64,000 nt of DNA from Stenotrophomonas sp. BIGb0135 (GCF_024810105.1 NZ_JANUDX010000006.1:179145-243144); one strand, 5' to 3'. Counted from the stretch's first letter, positions 7,969-19,525 are shown. The notes: a model not told the origin generated them from the sequence alone. Program-made: numbers and translations.

Positions 7969-9948
7969 ATGAGTACCGTGGAGCCGCATCCGCCCGAGGT
8001 GCGCACGCTTCGTCCCGTGTTCCTGCTTGCGGCGACCCTGGTCACCGCATTCGCAGCGCTGGTCACCCTCTTCCCGATCCAGTCCGGCGCCCTGCTGCTG
8101 GATGCCCAGACCTGGGCCTCGCGCAATGTGGGCTGGTATTACCTGCTGGCGATGACGGTGTACCTGGTGTTCGTGGTCGGCGTGGCGTTGTCCGGCTACG
8201 GCAACGTCAAACTCGGTGCGGACCACGACGAGCCGGAGTTCAGCTACCTCTCGTGGGCCGGCATGCTGTTCGCCGCCGGCATCAGCATCACCCTGTTCTT
8301 CTTCTGCGTGTCCGAACCGCTCACCCATTACCTGCTGCCGCCCCAGGGCGGCGTGGGCGGCGGTGAGGCCAGCGCGCGCCAGGCCATGCAGCTGCTGTTC
8401 CTGCACTGGGGCCTGCACGGCTGGGGCGTGTTCGCGCTGGCGGCGATGGCACTGGCCTACTTCGCCTACCGCCACAACCTGCCACTGGCGCTGCGCTCGG
8501 CGCTGTACCCGCTGATCGGCAAACGCATCAACGGGCCGATCGGCTACACCGTCGATGCCCTGGGCATCGTGGCCACCGTGTTCGGGCTGGGCGCGGACAT
8601 GGGCTTTGGCGTGCTGCACCTCAATGCCGGCCTCAACACCCTGTTGCCGGTGCCGCACGCGGCCTGGGTGCAGGTGGGCCTGATCGTGCTGATGATGGGC
8701 GCGGCGATCACCGTGGCCGTCTCCGGCGTGGAGAAGGGCGTGCGCTGGATGTCCAACATCAACATGCTGCTGGCGATCGGGCTGCTGCTGTTCATGCTGT
8801 TCGCCGGCCCCACCCAGTACCTGCTCAATGCCTTCATGCAGAACATGGGCGACTACCTGGGCAACGTGGTCGGCAAGAGTTTCGACGTGTATGCCTACGG
8901 CGGCCGCCCGGACTGGCTGGGCAACTGGACGGTGTTCTACTGGGCCTGGTGGATCGGCTGGGCGCCGTTCGTGGGCCTGTTCATCGCGCGCATCTCGCGT
9001 GGCCGCACCATCCGCGAGTTCGTGCTGGGCGTGCTGCTGATCCCGCTGGGCTTCACCCTGGCGTGGCTGTCGATCTTCGGCAACAGCGCGCTGGACCAGA
9101 TCCTGCACCACGACCAGGTGCAGCTGGCGCAGGTGGCCGTGGATAACCCGCCCACGGTGCTGTACGCGCTGCTGGAGCATTACCCGTGGAGCCGGGCGGT
9201 GATCGCGGTGACGGTGATCGTCAGCTTCGTCTTCTTCGTCACCTCGGCCGACTCGGGGACGGTGGTGCTGTCCACCCTGTCCTCGCATGGCGGCGCGCCG
9301 GAGGACGACGGCCCGCGCTGGCTGCGCGTGTTCTGGGGTGTGATGACCGGCCTGGTCACCGCCGGGCTGCTGCTGGCCGGCAGCATGGATGCGCTCAAGT
9401 CGGCGGTGGTGCTGGCCTCGCTGCCGTTCTCGGTGGTGCTGCTGCTGATGCTGTGGGGCCTGACCCGTGCGCTGGGCGAGGAGTCGCAACGCAAGAAGGC
9501 CTCGCAGTATTCGCCGATCCCGCTGATCGGGCAGTCGCGGCACCAGCGCGGCTGGCGCCAACGCATCACCCAGGCCGTGCATTTCCCGGTACGCGACGAG
9601 GTCTACCGCTTCATGGACACCGACGTGAAGCCCGCCATCGAGGCGGTGGCCGCGCAACTGGGCGAACAGGGCCTGGATGTACGCACGAAGTTCGAGCCGG
9701 GCCAGATGGAACTGACCGTGGACCACGGCGAGCAGCAGGTGTTCACCTACCAGGTGATCATGCGCGGCTACCTCACCCCGTCGTTCGCCGCGCAGCGCTT
9801 CCGCAACCTGCGCTACTACCGCGCCGAAGTGCACCTCTATGAAGGTGGACAGGACTACGAGCTGTTCGGCTACAGCCGCCAGCAGATCATCAACGACATC
9901 ATCGACCAGTACGAGCGCCACCTGCAGTTCCTGCATCTGACCCGTTGA
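7969..9948 (+). CDS. betT: BCCT-family choline transporter
   Basis: A 659-residue betaine/choline/carnitine transporter that imports choline with a cation gradient. About twelve hydrophobic helices fill residues 20-505. The BCCT signature is at WTVFYWAWWIGWAPFVGLF (about 316-334), with GMLFAAGI earlier. A hydrophilic C-terminal tail of about 150 residues resembles the osmosensing cytoplasmic tail of BetT-type carriers. Together with betB and betA downstream it makes a choline uptake and oxidation set. The gap to betB is 33 bases. Confidence 0.93.
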   Translation: MSTVEPHPPEVRTLRPVFLLAATLVTAFAALVTLFPIQSGALLLDAQTWASRNVGWYYLLAMTVYLVFVVGVALSGYGNVKLGADHDEPEFSYLSWAGMLFAAGISITLFFFCVSEPLTHYLLPPQGGVGGGEASARQAMQLLFLHWGLHGWGVFALAAMALAYFAYRHNLPLALRSALYPLIGKRINGPIGYTVDALGIVATVFGLGADMGFGVLHLNAGLNTLLPVPHAAWVQVGLIVLMMGAAITVAVSGVEKGVRWMSNINMLLAIGLLLFMLFAGPTQYLLNAFMQNMGDYLGNVVGKSFDVYAYGGRPDWLGNWTVFYWAWWIGWAPFVGLFIARISRGRTIREFVLGVLLIPLGFTLAWLSIFGNSALDQILHHDQVQLAQVAVDNPPTVLYALLEHYPWSRAVIAVTVIVSFVFFVTSADSGTVVLSTLSSHGGAPEDDGPRWLRVFWGVMTGLVTAGLLLAGSMDALKSAVVLASLPFSVVLLLMLWGLTRALGEESQRKKASQYSPIPLIGQSRHQRGWRQRITQAVHFPVRDEVYRFMDTDVKPAIEAVAAQLGEQGLDVRTKFEPGQMELTVDHGEQQVFTYQVIMRGYLTPSFAAQRFRNLRYYRAEVHLYEGGQDYELFGYSRQQIINDIIDQYERHLQFLHLTR

Positions 9949-9981
9949 ACGCTGGTCTCCCGCTGCAAAGGAGTCATCACC

Positions 9982-11454
<1,473 letters not shown>

Positions 11455-11479
11455 ACCGGCCTGACAGGAGAACACCGCG

Positions 11480-13150
11480 ATGAAGCGCGAGTACGACTAC
11501 ATCATCATCGGCGCCGGCTCCGCCGGCAACACGCTGGCCGCGCGCCTCACCGAAGACGCCGGCGTCAGCGTGCTGCTGCTGGAAGCCGGCGGCCCGGACT
11601 ACCGGCTGGATTTCCGCACGCAGATGCCGGCCGCGCTGGCCTACCCGCTGCAGGGCCGCCGCTACAACTGGGCCTACGAAACCGAGCCGGAGCCGCACAT
11701 GGACAACCGGCGCATGGAGTGCGGGCGCGGCAAGGGCCTGGGCGGCTCCTCGCTGATCAACGGCATGTGCTACATCCGCGGCAATGCGCTGGACTTCGAT
11801 AACTGGGCAACGTTCGACGGGCTGGAGGACTGGAGCTACCACGACGTGCTGCCCTACTTCCGCAAGGCCGAAACCCGCGACATCGGCGCCAACGACTACC
11901 ACGGCGGCGACGGTCCGGTCAGCGTGGCCACGCCGAAGAACGGCAACAACGTGCTTTTCCACGCCATGGTCGAGGCCGGCGTGCAGGCCGGCTACCCGCG
12001 CACCGACGACCTCAACGGCTACCAGCAGGAAGGCTTCGGCCCGATGGACCGCACCGTCACCCCGCGCGGGCGCCGCTCCAGCACCGCGCGCGGATACCTG
12101 GACATGGCCAGGGACCGCGAGGGACTGGAGATCGTGGTCCACGCCACCACCGACCGCATCCTGTTCGCCGGCAAGCGCGCGGTGGGCGTGCGCTACCTCA
12201 CCGGCGGCAGCGCCGAGCCGATCGACGCCAGCGCGCGCCGCGAGGTGCTGCTGTGCGCCGGTGCGATCGCCTCGCCGCAGATCCTGCAGCGCTCCGGCGT
12301 GGGCGCCCCGGCATTGCTGGCCGCACTCGGCGTGCCGCTGGTGCACGACCTGCCCGGCGTCGGCGAAAACCTGCAGGACCACCTGGAGGTGTACATGCAG
12401 TACGCCTGCAAGAAGCCGGTGTCGCTGTACCCGGCACTGCAGTGGTGGAACCAGCCGGCGATCGGCGCGGAGTGGCTGTTTGCGGGCACCGGCGTGGGCG
12501 CCAGCAACCAGTTCGAGGCCGGTGGCTTCATCCGCACCCGCGACGAGTTCGAGTGGCCCAACATCCAGTACCACTTCCTGCCGGTGGCGATCAATTACAA
12601 CGGCACCAACGCGGTCAAGGAACACGGTTTCCAGGCCCACGTGGGCTCGATGCGCACGCCCAGCCGTGGGCGCGTGCATGCAAAATCGCTGGACCCGCGC
12701 GAGCATCCCTCGATCCTGTTCAACTACCAGTCCACCGACCAGGACTGGCAGGAGTTCCGCGATGCCATCCGCATCACCCGCGAGATCATCGCCCAGCCCG
12801 CGCTGGACGAGTATCGCGGCCGCGAGATCAGCCCCAGTGCGGACTGCAAGAGCGATGCCGAGCTGGACGCCTTCGTGCGCGCCCGCGCCGAGACCGCCTA
12901 CCACCCGTCGTGTTCCTGCGCGATGGGCACCGACGCGATGAGCGTGGTGGATGGCCAGGGCCGCGTGCACGGCATGGAAGGCCTGCGCGTGGTGGATGCC
13001 TCGATCATGCCGCGCATCATCACCGGCAACCTCAACGCCACCACGATCATGATCGCCGAGAAGATCGCCGACCGCATCCGCGGGCGTGCGCCGTTGGCGC
13101 GCAGCACGGCTGCGTACTACGTGGCCGGGGATGCGCCGGTCAGGCGCTGA
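11480..13150 (+). CDS. betA: Choline dehydrogenase
   Basis: A 556-residue GMC-family flavoprotein oxidising choline to betaine aldehyde. The FAD-binding Rossmann motif is at the N-terminus ([18 protein letters not shown]), GMC signature segments are at [16 protein letters not shown] (about 91-106) and [15 protein letters not shown] (about 260), and the active-site His region is [11 protein letters not shown] near residue 475. It sits 25 bases after betB with AGGAG ahead of the ATG. No betI repressor gene lies in this window, unlike the common betIBA arrangement. Confidence 0.95.
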   Translation: MKREYDYIIIGAGSAGNTLAARLTEDAGVSVLLLEAGGPDYRLDFRTQMPAALAYPLQGRRYNWAYETEPEPHMDNRRMECGRGKGLGGSSLINGMCYIRGNALDFDNWATFDGLEDWSYHDVLPYFRKAETRDIGANDYHGGDGPVSVATPKNGNNVLFHAMVEAGVQAGYPRTDDLNGYQQEGFGPMDRTVTPRGRRSSTARGYLDMARDREGLEIVVHATTDRILFAGKRAVGVRYLTGGSAEPIDASARREVLLCAGAIASPQILQRSGVGAPALLAALGVPLVHDLPGVGENLQDHLEVYMQYACKKPVSLYPALQWWNQPAIGAEWLFAGTGVGASNQFEAGGFIRTRDEFEWPNIQYHFLPVAINYNGTNAVKEHGFQAHVGSMRTPSRGRVHAKSLDPREHPSILFNYQSTDQDWQEFRDAIRITREIIAQPALDEYRGREISPSADCKSDAELDAFVRARAETAYHPSCSCAMGTDAMSVVDGQGRVHGMEGLRVVDASIMPRIITGNLNATTIMIAEKIADRIRGRAPLARSTAAYYVAGDAPVRR

Positions 13151-13207
13151 GCAGAACGGGTAGCGCCCAGCGTTGCCCGACTGCCCGGTGATCTGCTGCA
13201 ACGGGAG

Positions 13208-13224
13208 CCGGCCAACGGCCGGCA
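13208..13224. repeat. GCCGGCC-type palindrome between convergent betA and exporter genes
   Basis: GCCGGCCAACGGCCGGC, a stem-loop with outer arms GGGA/TCCC nearby. It belongs to the GCCGGCC REP-like family recurring in this window and may act as a bidirectional transcription stop. Confidence 0.6.
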
Positions 13225-13245
13225 CTCCCGATCACGCCAGCGTGC

Positions 13246-14124
13246 TCATGCGGGCGCGCCCGGCATCTTCGGCGCCACCCGCCGTGCCGTCACCGTACTC
13301 CCCACCGACGCCACCACCGTGCAGCCAATGGCCGCCCACTGCAGCGCGGTGAGGTGTTCGGCCAGCAGCCCCATCGCCAGCAGCGCGGCCACCGCCGGCT
13401 CCATGCTGATCAGGATGCCGAAGGTCTCCTTCGGCAGGCGCTTGAGCGCCATCATCTCCAGCGACATCGGGATCGCACTGGAGACGATCGCCACGCCCAG
13501 CCCGAACAGCAGGATCGTCGGGTCCAGCAACGCCATGCCCGCATGCGCCACGCCCACCGGCACCACCACCAGCGCCGCCGCGCACAGGCCCAGCGACACC
13601 GTATGCCCGGCATGCAGGTGGCCGGCGCGCTTGCCGAAGATGATGTACAGCGCCCAGCACACCGCCGCACCCAGCGCGAACATCACCCCGACCGGGTCCA
13701 GCGGCGCGCCGTGCCCCAGCGGCAACAGCAGCAACAGTCCGGCCAGCGCGCAGCCCACCCAGACGAAATCGATCGGCCGCCGCGAGGACCACATCGCCAC
13801 CGCCAGCGGCCCGCAGAATTCAATCGCCACCGCGATGCCGAAGGGAATCGTGCGCAGCGCCATGTAGAACAACAGGTTCATCACCCCCAGGGTGATGCCG
13901 TAGCGGAAGATCGCCGCGGCATCGGCACGCGTGGTGGTCCAGCGCCACGGCCGGAACACCGCCAGCAGCACCAGCGCCGAGAACCCCACGCGCAGCGCGC
14001 TGGTGCCCTGCGCGCCGATCACCGGGAACAGCTGCTTGGCAAACGAGGTGCCCACGGACAGGGCGGTGACCGAGCCGAGCACGGCCAGCACGGGGATCAG
14101 CGAGGCAAAGCGGGAGGTCGACAT
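13246..14124 (-). CDS. DMT-superfamily (EamA/RhtA-like) exporter
   Basis: A 292-residue inner-membrane protein with ten predicted hydrophobic helices in two EamA repeats of about 140 residues. Features such as ALRVGFSALVLLAVFRPW, FYMALRTIPFGIAVAIEF and SSAIPMSLEMMALKRLPK resemble RhtA, which exports threonine and homoserine. The C-terminal repeat has ILISMEPAVAALLAMGLLAE, typical of the family. It diverges from an Lrp/AsnC regulator over a 73-bp gap, which suits an amino-acid-responsive exporter. Substrate is inferred only. Confidence 0.85.
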   Translation of the reverse strand: MSTSRFASLIPVLAVLGSVTALSVGTSFAKQLFPVIGAQGTSALRVGFSALVLLAVFRPWRWTTTRADAAAIFRYGITLGVMNLLFYMALRTIPFGIAVAIEFCGPLAVAMWSSRRPIDFVWVGCALAGLLLLLPLGHGAPLDPVGVMFALGAAVCWALYIIFGKRAGHLHAGHTVSLGLCAAALVVVPVGVAHAGMALLDPTILLFGLGVAIVSSAIPMSLEMMALKRLPKETFGILISMEPAVAALLAMGLLAEHLTALQWAAIGCTVVASVGSTVTARRVAPKMPGAPA

Positions 14125-14197
14125 GGCGCCAGCATATTGCGCTCGGGCCGAAGCAAAGGCTCAATTGCAGGCATCTTCCTGCACGTTTCACTCGCCC

Positions 14198-14671
14198 ATG
14201 GCTGCCGTGCCCTACGCCCCCGACGACTTCGACCGCGCCATCCTGGCCATCCTGCAGCGCGACAACACCACCGCGCAGCGCGCGATCGCCGAGGCCGTGC
14301 ACCTGTCCGCGCCGGCCGTGCAGCGGCGGATCAGGCGACTGCAGGACGCGGGGATCATCCGCGCCAACGTCGCGGTGCTGGACCAGGCACGACTGGGGCG
14401 GCCGCTGACGATCATGGTCGAGGTACGCGTGGCCAGCGAACAACCGCATCGCGTCGCCGCGTTCCGCCGCCGCGTGCAGGACGACCCCGCCGTGCAGCAG
14501 TGCTACGCGATCACCGGCGAGGCCGACTTCCTGCTGCTGCTCACCGCCGCCTCGATGGAAGAATACGAGGCGATCAGCGAGCGCCTGTTCGGCAGTGACG
14601 ACAACATCGAGCGCTTCCGCACGGCCGTGGCCTTGAGCACGTTGAAGCGTGGCTTGGACGTGCCGCTGTAA
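14198..14671 (+). CDS. Lrp/AsnC-family transcriptional regulator
   Basis: A 157-residue regulator with an N-terminal winged helix-turn-helix (residues about 6-60; LSAPAVQRRIRRLQDAGII is the recognition region) and a C-terminal RAM ligand-binding domain (about 70-150; CYAITGEADFLLLLTAAS). The frame is open upstream, but MAAVPYAPDDFDRAIL matches the usual short N-terminus, so the ATG at 14198 is chosen. It diverges from the RhtA-like exporter and is the obvious candidate to control it. Confidence 0.9.
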   Translation: MAAVPYAPDDFDRAILAILQRDNTTAQRAIAEAVHLSAPAVQRRIRRLQDAGIIRANVAVLDQARLGRPLTIMVEVRVASEQPHRVAAFRRRVQDDPAVQQCYAITGEADFLLLLTAASMEEYEAISERLFGSDDNIERFRTAVALSTLKRGLDVPL

Positions 14672-14686
14672 CGCGACGAACCAGGC

Positions 14687-15166
14687 TCAACCGCGCACGG
14701 CCGCCTCGATCGCCGCCACGTCGATCTTGCGCATCGTCATCATCGCCTCGAAGGCGCGCTTGGCCACCGCCGGGTCCTTGCTGGTCACCGCCTCGGTGAG
14801 CACGCGCGGGGTGATCTGCCAGGACAGGCCCCACTTGTCGCGGCACCAGCCGCACGCGCTTTCCTCGCCGCCGTTGCCGACGATGGCGTTCCACAGCCGG
14901 TCGGTCTCGGCCTGGTCCTCGGTGGCGATCTGGAAGGAGAACGCCTCGCTGTGCTTGAACGCCGGGCCGCCGTTGAGGCCGATGCAGGGGATGCCGACCA
15001 CGGTGAAGTCGACGGTCAGCACGTCGCCCTGCCTGCCCGACGGGAAGTCGCCGGGGGCATGGTGGACCGCGTTGACCGCGCTGTCGGGAAAGGTCTGGGC
15101 GTAGAAAGTAGCGGCGTCCAGCGCGGTGCCGTCGTACCAGAGGCAAAGCGTGTTCTTGTTGGGCAT
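14687..15166 (-). CDS. VOC-superfamily protein, PhnB/3-demethylubiquinone methyltransferase-like
   Basis: A 159-residue protein of the PhnB-like glyoxalase-fold group. It starts MPNKNTLCLWYDGTALDAATFYAQTF, typical of this group, with the VOC betaalphabeta fold over the full length and FKHSEAFSFQIATEDQ and CGWCRDKWGLSWQI as conserved segments. GGAG seven bases upstream supports the start at 15166; the frame extends further but without family likeness. Function of this subgroup is not known with certainty. It is convergent with the Lrp gene, only 15 bases away. Confidence 0.85.
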   Translation of the reverse strand: MPNKNTLCLWYDGTALDAATFYAQTFPDSAVNAVHHAPGDFPSGRQGDVLTVDFTVVGIPCIGLNGGPAFKHSEAFSFQIATEDQAETDRLWNAIVGNGGEESACGWCRDKWGLSWQITPRVLTEAVTSKDPAVAKRAFEAMMTMRKIDVAAIEAAVRG

Positions 15167-15489
15167 GGTGGTCTCCTGCGGCGGGCATGGACGCGGCAAG
15201 CCTACGGCCGCAGGCGTTAAGCGCGCGCCGCGGTGTCGCAGACCGGTGTGATACGCGGGCGGCCGAGCGCGAAACCCGGGCGTTTCAGGAAAGTGAATTG
15301 ATGGTGTCAATGATTCGCATTAACATATCTTCATCCCGTCCGCGCCAGGAGGCGCTGCGGCGATCAGTACCCGGAGCCCGCGCCCTGCCACCAGGGCCCC
15401 GCCAGCCGCGCACTGACCCCCACTTACTGCGCGGCGCCTGGCCACCGATGGACATCGGCCATGCCCGCGCCGCCGCCCTGGAATCGCCG
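15167..15489. other. Leader region of the TonB receptor; no gene seen
   Basis: This 323-bp gap separates divergent genes. Apart from the possible iron-responsive palindrome at 15309, I find no conserved gene. The receptor's frame is open through most of it and a more upstream start (ATG at 15448) cannot be excluded. Confidence 0.6.
15309..15321. promoter_or_regulatory. Possible Fur-box-like sequence
   Basis: AATGATTCGCATT lies in an AT-rich stretch (TCAATGATTCGCATTAACAT) about 170 bp before the receptor's ATG. AATG...CATT arms match the ends of Fur hexamer arrays. A Fur site is expected for a siderophore receptor; the match is partial. Confidence 0.4.
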
Positions 15490-17652
15490 ATGACCCGTTC
15501 GACCGTTGTGCTGCCCCACTCCCCGAGCCGGCGCGCCCTGCCGCAGGCGCTGTTCGCCGCGCTGTGCACGCTGGCCGTCGCGCCTGCATTCGCGCAGGAC
15601 GCCAGCCCGGATGCCACCACCCTGGACAAGGTCGTGGTCAAGGGCGAGCGCGCCGAGGGTTACTCGGTGCGCCGGACCTCCGCCGGTACCCGCTTCGACC
15701 TGGCCCCGCGCGAGATCCCGCAGTCGGTCAGCATCATCAGCCACCAGCGCATCGAGGACCAGAACCTCGACGACATCCTCGACGTACTGGCCAACACCAC
15801 CGGCGTGAGCAGCACCCAGTCCGACACCGAGCGCACCGAGTTCTACGCGCGCGGCTTCTACATCGACAGCTACCAGTTCGACGGCCTGCCCACGCAGATG
15901 GTGCAGAACTGGAGCTACGGCGATTCCGGCCTGGACCTGGCCCTGTATGACCGCGTGGAAGTGGTCCGCGGCGCCACCGGCCTGCTGACCGGCGCGGGCA
16001 ATCCGTCGGCCTCGGTCAACCTGATCCGCAAGCACGCCGACAGCGCCGAGCTGACCGGCAACGTGTCGGTCAACGTCGGCAGCTGGGGCCGCACCCGCAG
16101 CACCGTGGATGTCACCACGCCACTGAATGCCAGCGGTTCGGTGCGCGCACGCGTGATCGGCAGCTACCTGGACACCGAATCGCAGATGGACCGTTACGAC
16201 CAGCACAAGACGCTGGGCTATGCGGTGATCGACGCCGACCTGACCCCGGACACGCAGCTGAGCGTGGGCTACGACTACCAGCAGAAGCGCGCCAACGGCG
16301 CGACCTGGGGTGGCTTCCCGATGCTGTTCTCCGATGGCAGCCCCACCCCGTTCGACGAATCCTTCAGCGCCAACCCGGGCTGGACCTACTGGGATACCAC
16401 CAGCAAGCGCCTGTTCGCCACGTTGGAGCATGCCTTCGCCAACGACTGGAAGGTCAAGCTCGGTGCGACGCATGACACCACCAAGGCCGATGACAAGCTG
16501 TTCTACCCGGCCTACAACGACTGGACCACGGGCGCCTCGCTGCTGGACAAGACCACCGGCGCCGGCGTCGCGCCCTCGGCAGGGTTCTACAACACCGAGC
16601 GCAAGGTCAACGCGGTGGACGGCTTCGTGGACGGCCCGTTCCAGCTGTTCGGCCGCGAGCACCAGTTCATGGCCGGCCTGAGCTACAACAAGCGCGAGTT
16701 CGCCAACTACGGCGACTACCAGGTGGGCTGGGCGCCGCTGGACAACTACCTGGCCGGTGTCGGCAACTTCCCGGAGCCGAACTGGGCCACCACCCTGCCG
16801 TTGCAGAGCGAAGGCACCATCACCCAGAAGGCCGGCTATGCCGCCACCCGCCTGTCGCTGGCCGATCCGCTCAAGCTGATCCTCGGCGCGCGTTACACCG
16901 ACTGGAAGAGCGAAGGCGAAGGCGACGACCGCTCGCACAAGGTCACCACCCCGTACGCCGGCCTGGTGTTCGACCTCAACGACACCTACTCCACCTACGC
17001 CAGCTATACCGAGATCTTCCAGCCGCAGACCGCACGCGACCGCAGCGGCAGCTACCTGGATCCGGTGGACGGCAAGAGCTACGAGATCGGCGTCAAGGGA
17101 GCGTGGTTCGACAACCGCCTGAACGCATCGGTCGCGGCCTTCCGCATCGAGCAGGACAACGTGGCGCAGATCACCAGCGAGCCGATCCCGAGCCGTCCGG
17201 GCGAGTTCGCCTACATCGCCGCACGCGGCACGGTCAGCCGTGGCTTCGAGCTGGAACTCAATGGCGAACTGGCCCCGGGCTGGAATGCGACCTTCGGTGC
17301 GTCGCGCTACGTGGCCAAGGACGTCAACGACGCGGACATCAATACCAACCTGCCGCAGACCACCATCAAGCTGTTCACCAGCTACACCCCGCAGTCGCTG
17401 ACCGCGCTGACCGTGGGCGGCGGGGCCAACTGGCAGAACCGTATCTACTACCCGGTGCCGGCGTATGGCCGCATCGAACAGAACGGCTACGCGCTGGTCA
17501 GTGCCTTCGTGCGCTACCGCATCTCGCCGGAGTTCAGCGTGCAGGCCAACCTCAACAACCTGCTGGACAAGAAGTACTTCTCGCAGATCAACGGGTATGG
17601 CGCGTACGGCGATGGCCGCAACGGGTCGATCACGTTCAACTGGTCGTTCTGA
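15490..17652 (+). CDS. TonB-dependent siderophore receptor
   Basis: A 720-residue outer-membrane receptor. Signal peptide about 1-32 (cut near AFA-QD), TonB-box-like TLDKVVVKG right after, plug domain (about 55-165; IPQSVSIISHQRIEDQNLDDIL is the siderophore-receptor signature), then a 22-strand barrel ending in GRNGSITFNWSF with the terminal Phe needed for BAM insertion. The plug sequence and length place it with FhuA/FpvA/FoxA-type ferric-siderophore receptors; the ligand is unknown. No siderophore biosynthesis genes are nearby. Confidence 0.9.
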   Translation: MTRSTVVLPHSPSRRALPQALFAALCTLAVAPAFAQDASPDATTLDKVVVKGERAEGYSVRRTSAGTRFDLAPREIPQSVSIISHQRIEDQNLDDILDVLANTTGVSSTQSDTERTEFYARGFYIDSYQFDGLPTQMVQNWSYGDSGLDLALYDRVEVVRGATGLLTGAGNPSASVNLIRKHADSAELTGNVSVNVGSWGRTRSTVDVTTPLNASGSVRARVIGSYLDTESQMDRYDQHKTLGYAVIDADLTPDTQLSVGYDYQQKRANGATWGGFPMLFSDGSPTPFDESFSANPGWTYWDTTSKRLFATLEHAFANDWKVKLGATHDTTKADDKLFYPAYNDWTTGASLLDKTTGAGVAPSAGFYNTERKVNAVDGFVDGPFQLFGREHQFMAGLSYNKREFANYGDYQVGWAPLDNYLAGVGNFPEPNWATTLPLQSEGTITQKAGYAATRLSLADPLKLILGARYTDWKSEGEGDDRSHKVTTPYAGLVFDLNDTYSTYASYTEIFQPQTARDRSGSYLDPVDGKSYEIGVKGAWFDNRLNASVAAFRIEQDNVAQITSEPIPSRPGEFAYIAARGTVSRGFELELNGELAPGWNATFGASRYVAKDVNDADINTNLPQTTIKLFTSYTPQSLTALTVGGGANWQNRIYYPVPAYGRIEQNGYALVSAFVRYRISPEFSVQANLNNLLDKKYFSQINGYGAYGDGRNGSITFNWSF

Positions 17653-17679
17653 CGGGTCAGCGGTCGTATCGCGTGGACA

Positions 17680-17706
17680 AGAGAGCCGGGCATAGCCCGG
17701 CTCTCT
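17680..17706 (+). terminator. Strong hairpin after the siderophore receptor
   Basis: AGAGAGCCGGGC, loop ATA, GCCCGGCTCTCT: a perfect 12-bp stem 27 bases after the stop, followed by GCGTTAT with no clear T-run. Likely a terminator. Confidence 0.7.
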
Positions 17707-17734
17707 GCGTTATGGGGCGGTGGGGGTGGGTCGC

Positions 17735-17757
17735 AGCCACGCATGGCGTGGCTCTAC
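17735..17757 (-). repeat. SMAG (GTAG) REP element
   Basis: Read on the minus strand: GTAGAGCCACGCCATGCGTG, a palindrome headed by GTAG, same subfamily as the block at 3406. Degenerate relatives follow near 17825-17845, and a GCCGGCCGCTGGCCGGC palindrome lies at 17891-17907. The whole 17707-17928 gap seems to be REP debris. Confidence 0.75.
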
Positions 17758-17928
17758 CCGTTTCCGGGCGGTGGTGGTGGTGCATCGCGCGCCCCGTAGC
17801 GTGGCCTGGCGGTAGTGGTGGGCCGCGCAGCCATGCGTGGCATGGCCGCGATGGTGGGTCGCAGGCACGCGCGCGTGGGGTTCCGCTCGTGCCGGCCGCT
17901 GGCCGGCTCCAGGCACCCCCAACCGCGC

Positions 17929-18795
17929 TCACCCCGCGTAATACCCGGGCTGATCAAGATCGGCCAGCAGCGCCGGCCCCACCGGTGCCCAGCCCAGCAG
18001 CGCGCGGGTGGCGGCGCTGGAGGCCGCCATGTTCGCCCCGGCCATCCGCGCGAACCAGCCGAAGTGTTCGGCCCCACGTGACTCCACCGGCAGCTTCAAC
18101 CGCGCGCCGATCACTTCGGCGATGCGTTTGAACGGCACCGCTTCATCGGCGATGGCGTGATACACCGGCGCCGCCGCTGCCTGCTCCAACGCGAATCGAT
18201 ACACCCGCGCCGCATCCTGCCGATGCACGCCGGACCAGCAGTTCGCGCCATCGTCCAGGTACGCCGACACGCCGGTGCGCCGCGCCAGCGCGATCAGGAT
18301 CGGTACGAACCCGTGCTCGCCCAGCCCATGTACCGACGGTGGCAGGCGCACCGTCGCCGCCCGGATGCCGCGTTCGGCCAGCGCGCGTGCGGTGGGCTCG
18401 GACAGGCGCGGCGAGGCGGGATCGGGCAGATCCGTTTCCACCGCCCCGCGCGGCAAGCCGAGCAGCCCGGAGGTCACCAGCAGCGGTCGCGACGACCCGG
18501 CCAACGCATCGCCGAGCGCCTCGATCACCCGCCGGTCCTGCGCGCAGTTCTCGATGAAGCGCGAGAAATCATGGTTGAACGCGGTGTGCACCACCGCATC
18601 GGCATCCGCTGCGGCGGCACGCAGCGTGTCCAGGTCGTCCAGGGTGGCGTGGACGATACCCGCGCCGATGGCGCTCAGTGCCCCGGCTTTTTCTGGACTG
18701 CGCGCCTGCCCGGTGACCCGGTGCCCGGCCGCCAGCAGTTCATGGACCACGGCCGAGCCGACCCAGCCGGTCGCGCCGGTAACGAAGACATGCAT
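17929..18795 (-). CDS. NAD(P)-dependent epimerase/dehydratase-like SDR protein
   Basis: A 288-residue extended SDR protein. The nucleotide-binding motif GATGWVGSAV is at residues 7-16, with acceptor-side segments VVHTAFNHD and SGLLGLPRGAVE. There is no YxxxK active site at the usual place, so it resembles the atypical SDR group to which many plant-like reductases and sugar-nucleotide epimerase relatives belong. Start chosen at MHVFVTGATG, the Rossmann N-terminus. It lies 28 bases after the O-methyltransferase on the same strand, so the two form an operon divergent from the TetR gene. Confidence 0.85.
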   Translation of the reverse strand: MHVFVTGATGWVGSAVVHELLAAGHRVTGQARSPEKAGALSAIGAGIVHATLDDLDTLRAAAADADAVVHTAFNHDFSRFIENCAQDRRVIEALGDALAGSSRPLLVTSGLLGLPRGAVETDLPDPASPRLSEPTARALAERGIRAATVRLPPSVHGLGEHGFVPILIALARRTGVSAYLDDGANCWSGVHRQDAARVYRFALEQAAAAPVYHAIADEAVPFKRIAEVIGARLKLPVESRGAEHFGWFARMAGANMAASSAATRALLGWAPVGPALLADLDQPGYYAG

Positions 18796-18823
18796 GATGG
18801 AATTCCCTGTTGCCAATGAAAGG

Positions 18824-19480
18824 TCAGCCGAGGCGCATCGACAGTTCGACATCGTCGCCGACCGCCACGGAAAGATAGCCGCTGCCGGGCGCGCGCACCC
18901 GGGCCAGGTAGTCCGGCGCGTCATCGGCATTGTCGGCCACGATCAGCGCACCCGGTGCGAGGCGGGATTCCAGCAGATCCAGGATGTCGCCGTACAGCGC
19001 CTTGGCGCCGTCCAGCAGCACCAGGTCGATGGACGCGGGCAGATCCTCGCGCAGCGTCTGCAGCGCATCGCCCTCGCGGATCTCCACCAGGTCCTCCAGG
19101 CCGCCCGTCCGCAGGTGCTCGCGTGCGCGCTGCACCTTGCCCGGCTCGAACTCGCTGCTGATCAGGCGCCCGCCGCCGTTGTCGCGCAGCGCCGCGGCCA
19201 GGTGCAGGGTGGAGATGCCGAAGGACGTACCGAACTCGACGATGGCGCGTGCACCGCGACTGCGCGCCAGCATGTACAGCAGCGTGCCGGTCTCGCGCGA
19301 CACCGGCAGCCAGAGGTCCTTGAGCCGCGTGTACAGGGTCAGGTAGTCCGTACGGCTGTGCAGCAGACGGTCGCGCTCGGCGGCGGACATATCGGCGAAC
19401 ACGGGGCGGGTGGCGGCGTCGGACGCATCGAACAGGCGCTCCAGCAGCGGTGCGAGGGGGGCGTTGGTGAGGGTGTTCAT
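18824..19480 (-). CDS. Class I SAM-dependent O-methyltransferase
   Basis: A 218-residue methyltransferase of the small-molecule (CCoAOMT/catechol-like, methyltransferase_24) group. The SAM site VEFGTSFGISTLHLA is at about residues 77-91, with SSEFEPGKVQRAREHL (second motif acidic residue) and DLVLLDGAKALYGDIL, the metal/acceptor region. AGGA ahead of the ATG at 19480 supports the start over longer readings. First gene of a two-gene operon with the SDR protein; both are probably repressed by the divergent TetR protein. The substrate is unknown. Confidence 0.87.
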   Translation of the reverse strand: MNTLTNAPLAPLLERLFDASDAATRPVFADMSAAERDRLLHSRTDYLTLYTRLKDLWLPVSRETGTLLYMLARSRGARAIVEFGTSFGISTLHLAAALRDNGGGRLISSEFEPGKVQRAREHLRTGGLEDLVEIREGDALQTLREDLPASIDLVLLDGAKALYGDILDLLESRLAPGALIVADNADDAPDYLARVRAPGSGYLSVAVGDDVELSMRLG

Positions 19481-19525
19481 GGGGGTCCTGTCAGGGCGGT
19501 TGAGCGCGGGAGCGCGCCCACCTAG